This document shows positions 63,557 through 64,000 of a DNA stretch of 64,000 nt, piece after piece. Source of the stretch: Sphingobacterium sp. UT-1RO-CII-1 (GTDB taxonomy: Bacteria; Bacteroidota; Bacteroidia; Sphingobacteriales; Sphingobacteriaceae); the NCBI RefSeq assembly GCF_026711005.1, contig NZ_JAPPVJ010000005.1, forward strand, positions 62,001 through 126,000. The letters run 5' to 3'. Made by a program: the position numbers and the translations under genes. The notes under the pieces were generated by a model, which made no database searches, was not told the origin of the DNA, and saw nothing but the letters and a program-made list of their open reading frames with translations. The number at the start of each line of letters is the position of its first letter. Position 1 is the stretch's first letter.

Positions 63557-64000
63557 TTAAGGCACGAGTATTAATTTGCCTAAAACCTCCCCTTGTTCCA
63601 TCATTTTATGCGCAGTAGGTGCATGATCAAACGATAATTCAGCATATATATGTTGTTTATAACGCTTCCCAATAAGTGGCCAAACATAATTAAAGACATC
63701 CTGCGCAAGCTGTTTTTTAAAATCAAGTTGGCGAGCTCTTAACGTACTACCTGTTAAAACGATTCGTTTATGCATTATTTTCATCAGGTTAACATCAACT
63801 TTAGCACCTTGCATAGCATTGATCTGTATCAATTTACCATCATCAGCCAATAAATCGATATGCTTCTCAAAATATGCCCCGCCGATACTATCCAATACCA
63901 CATTTACTGTTTCGCCAGATAAACATTCCATAAAATCATCATTTTTATAATTGATAATCACATCCGCCCCCAATTTCTTACAAAAAAGTTCCTTATCTGT
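63557..64000 (-). CDS. NADPH:quinone oxidoreductase / zinc-type alcohol dehydrogenase family, C-terminal part (cut by window end)
   Basis: The frame is open to base 64000, so the N-terminal part is missing. The visible 147 codons begin KELFCKKLGADVIINYKND, the end of the NADPH-binding Rossmann fold of the MDR family. VNVVLDSIGGAYFEKHIDLLADDGKLIQI and the C-terminal EQGEVLGKLILVP follow, matching quinone oxidoreductase (QOR/PIG3-like) members that lack catalytic zinc. It is 14 bases from the methyltransferase stop and convergent with it. Confidence 0.93.
   Translation of the reverse strand, partial: TDKELFCKKLGADVIINYKNDDFMECLSGETVNVVLDSIGGAYFEKHIDLLADDGKLIQINAMQGAKVDVNLMKIMHKRIVLTGSTLRARQLDFKKQLAQDVFNYVWPLIGKRYKQHIYAELSFDHAPTAHKMMEQGEVLGKLILVP

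Noticed and set aside
1..64000. tRNA or rRNA genes
   Set aside because: No T-arm GGTTCGAATCC-like sequence with matching acceptor stem and no rRNA segment was seen on either strand by eye; a covariance-model scan would settle it.
1..64000. Insertion sequences or phage genes
   Set aside because: No transposase, integrase or phage structural protein is encoded in any substantial frame.

Overview
The window is chromosomal DNA of a Bacteroidota bacterium, most likely of the Sphingobacteriaceae (Sphingobacterium, Pedobacter or Olivibacter type). The evidence is two SusC/SusD pairs, an ECF sigma/FecR/STN-SusC cascade, DUF1735/DUF4361, DUF1080 and DUF4180 proteins, AT-rich DNA, few Shine-Dalgarno sites, and several matches to the Bacteroidota promoter (TTTG at -33, TAnnTTTG at -7). 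I found no tRNA, rRNA, CRISPR array, transposase or phage gene. Both edges cut genes: a LytS-type kinase on the left and a quinone oxidoreductase on the right.

Layout. 1-7.6 kb: a LytS/LytTR two-component pair, a Gfo/Idh oxidoreductase, a TPR histidine kinase with its NarL-type regulator, and two lipoproteins (one OmpA-like). 7.7-17.7 kb: a potassium module with a divergent DUF4180 gene, an NtrC-type response regulator, an unknown 118-residue protein, kdpF (26 codons), kdpA, kdpB, kdpC, a KdpD cut down to its cytoplasmic sensor and Usp domains, and a separate membrane histidine kinase. 17.7-27.9 kb (minus strand): an ECF sigma/FecR-controlled glycan locus with SusC, SusD, a DUF1735/DUF4361 binding lipoprotein, a Gfo/Idh oxidoreductase and a DUF1080 protein, which fits a 3-keto-glycoside route. 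28.3-33.3 kb: a FAD oxidoreductase, an unknown protein, a VOC protein and a secreted sulfatase. 33.5-34.4 kb: a Crp/Fnr regulator, a TTGAC-N4-GTCAA operator and a Gdx-type SMR exporter.

34.5-46.6 kb (minus strand): a galactoside/galactonate locus. Two secreted GH2 enzymes flank an AraC regulator, a sugar porter, an SDR dehydrogenase, D-galactonate dehydratase and an HpaI-type aldolase, which suggests oxidative, largely non-phosphorylated galactose breakdown. Between AraC and the upstream GH2 gene lie a long inverted repeat and 17 exact-length copies of a 21-bp tandem repeat.

46.9-64 kb: a MocR regulator, a 3-hydroxyacyl-CoA dehydrogenase, a second SusC/SusD pair without adjacent enzymes, an unknown lipoprotein, a flavoprotein, a BCCT transporter with a full Bacteroidota promoter and a structured leader, a Usp protein, a three-gene ygiBC-like operon, a FrnE-type DsbA protein, a methyltransferase and the truncated oxidoreductase.

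The items most worth following up are the rewired Kdp signalling system, the Crp/Fnr-operator-SMR unit, the 21-bp repeat array and its related sequence at 54.86 kb, and the miniature YgiB next to YgiC. All family calls were made by reading the sequence; no database search was run.
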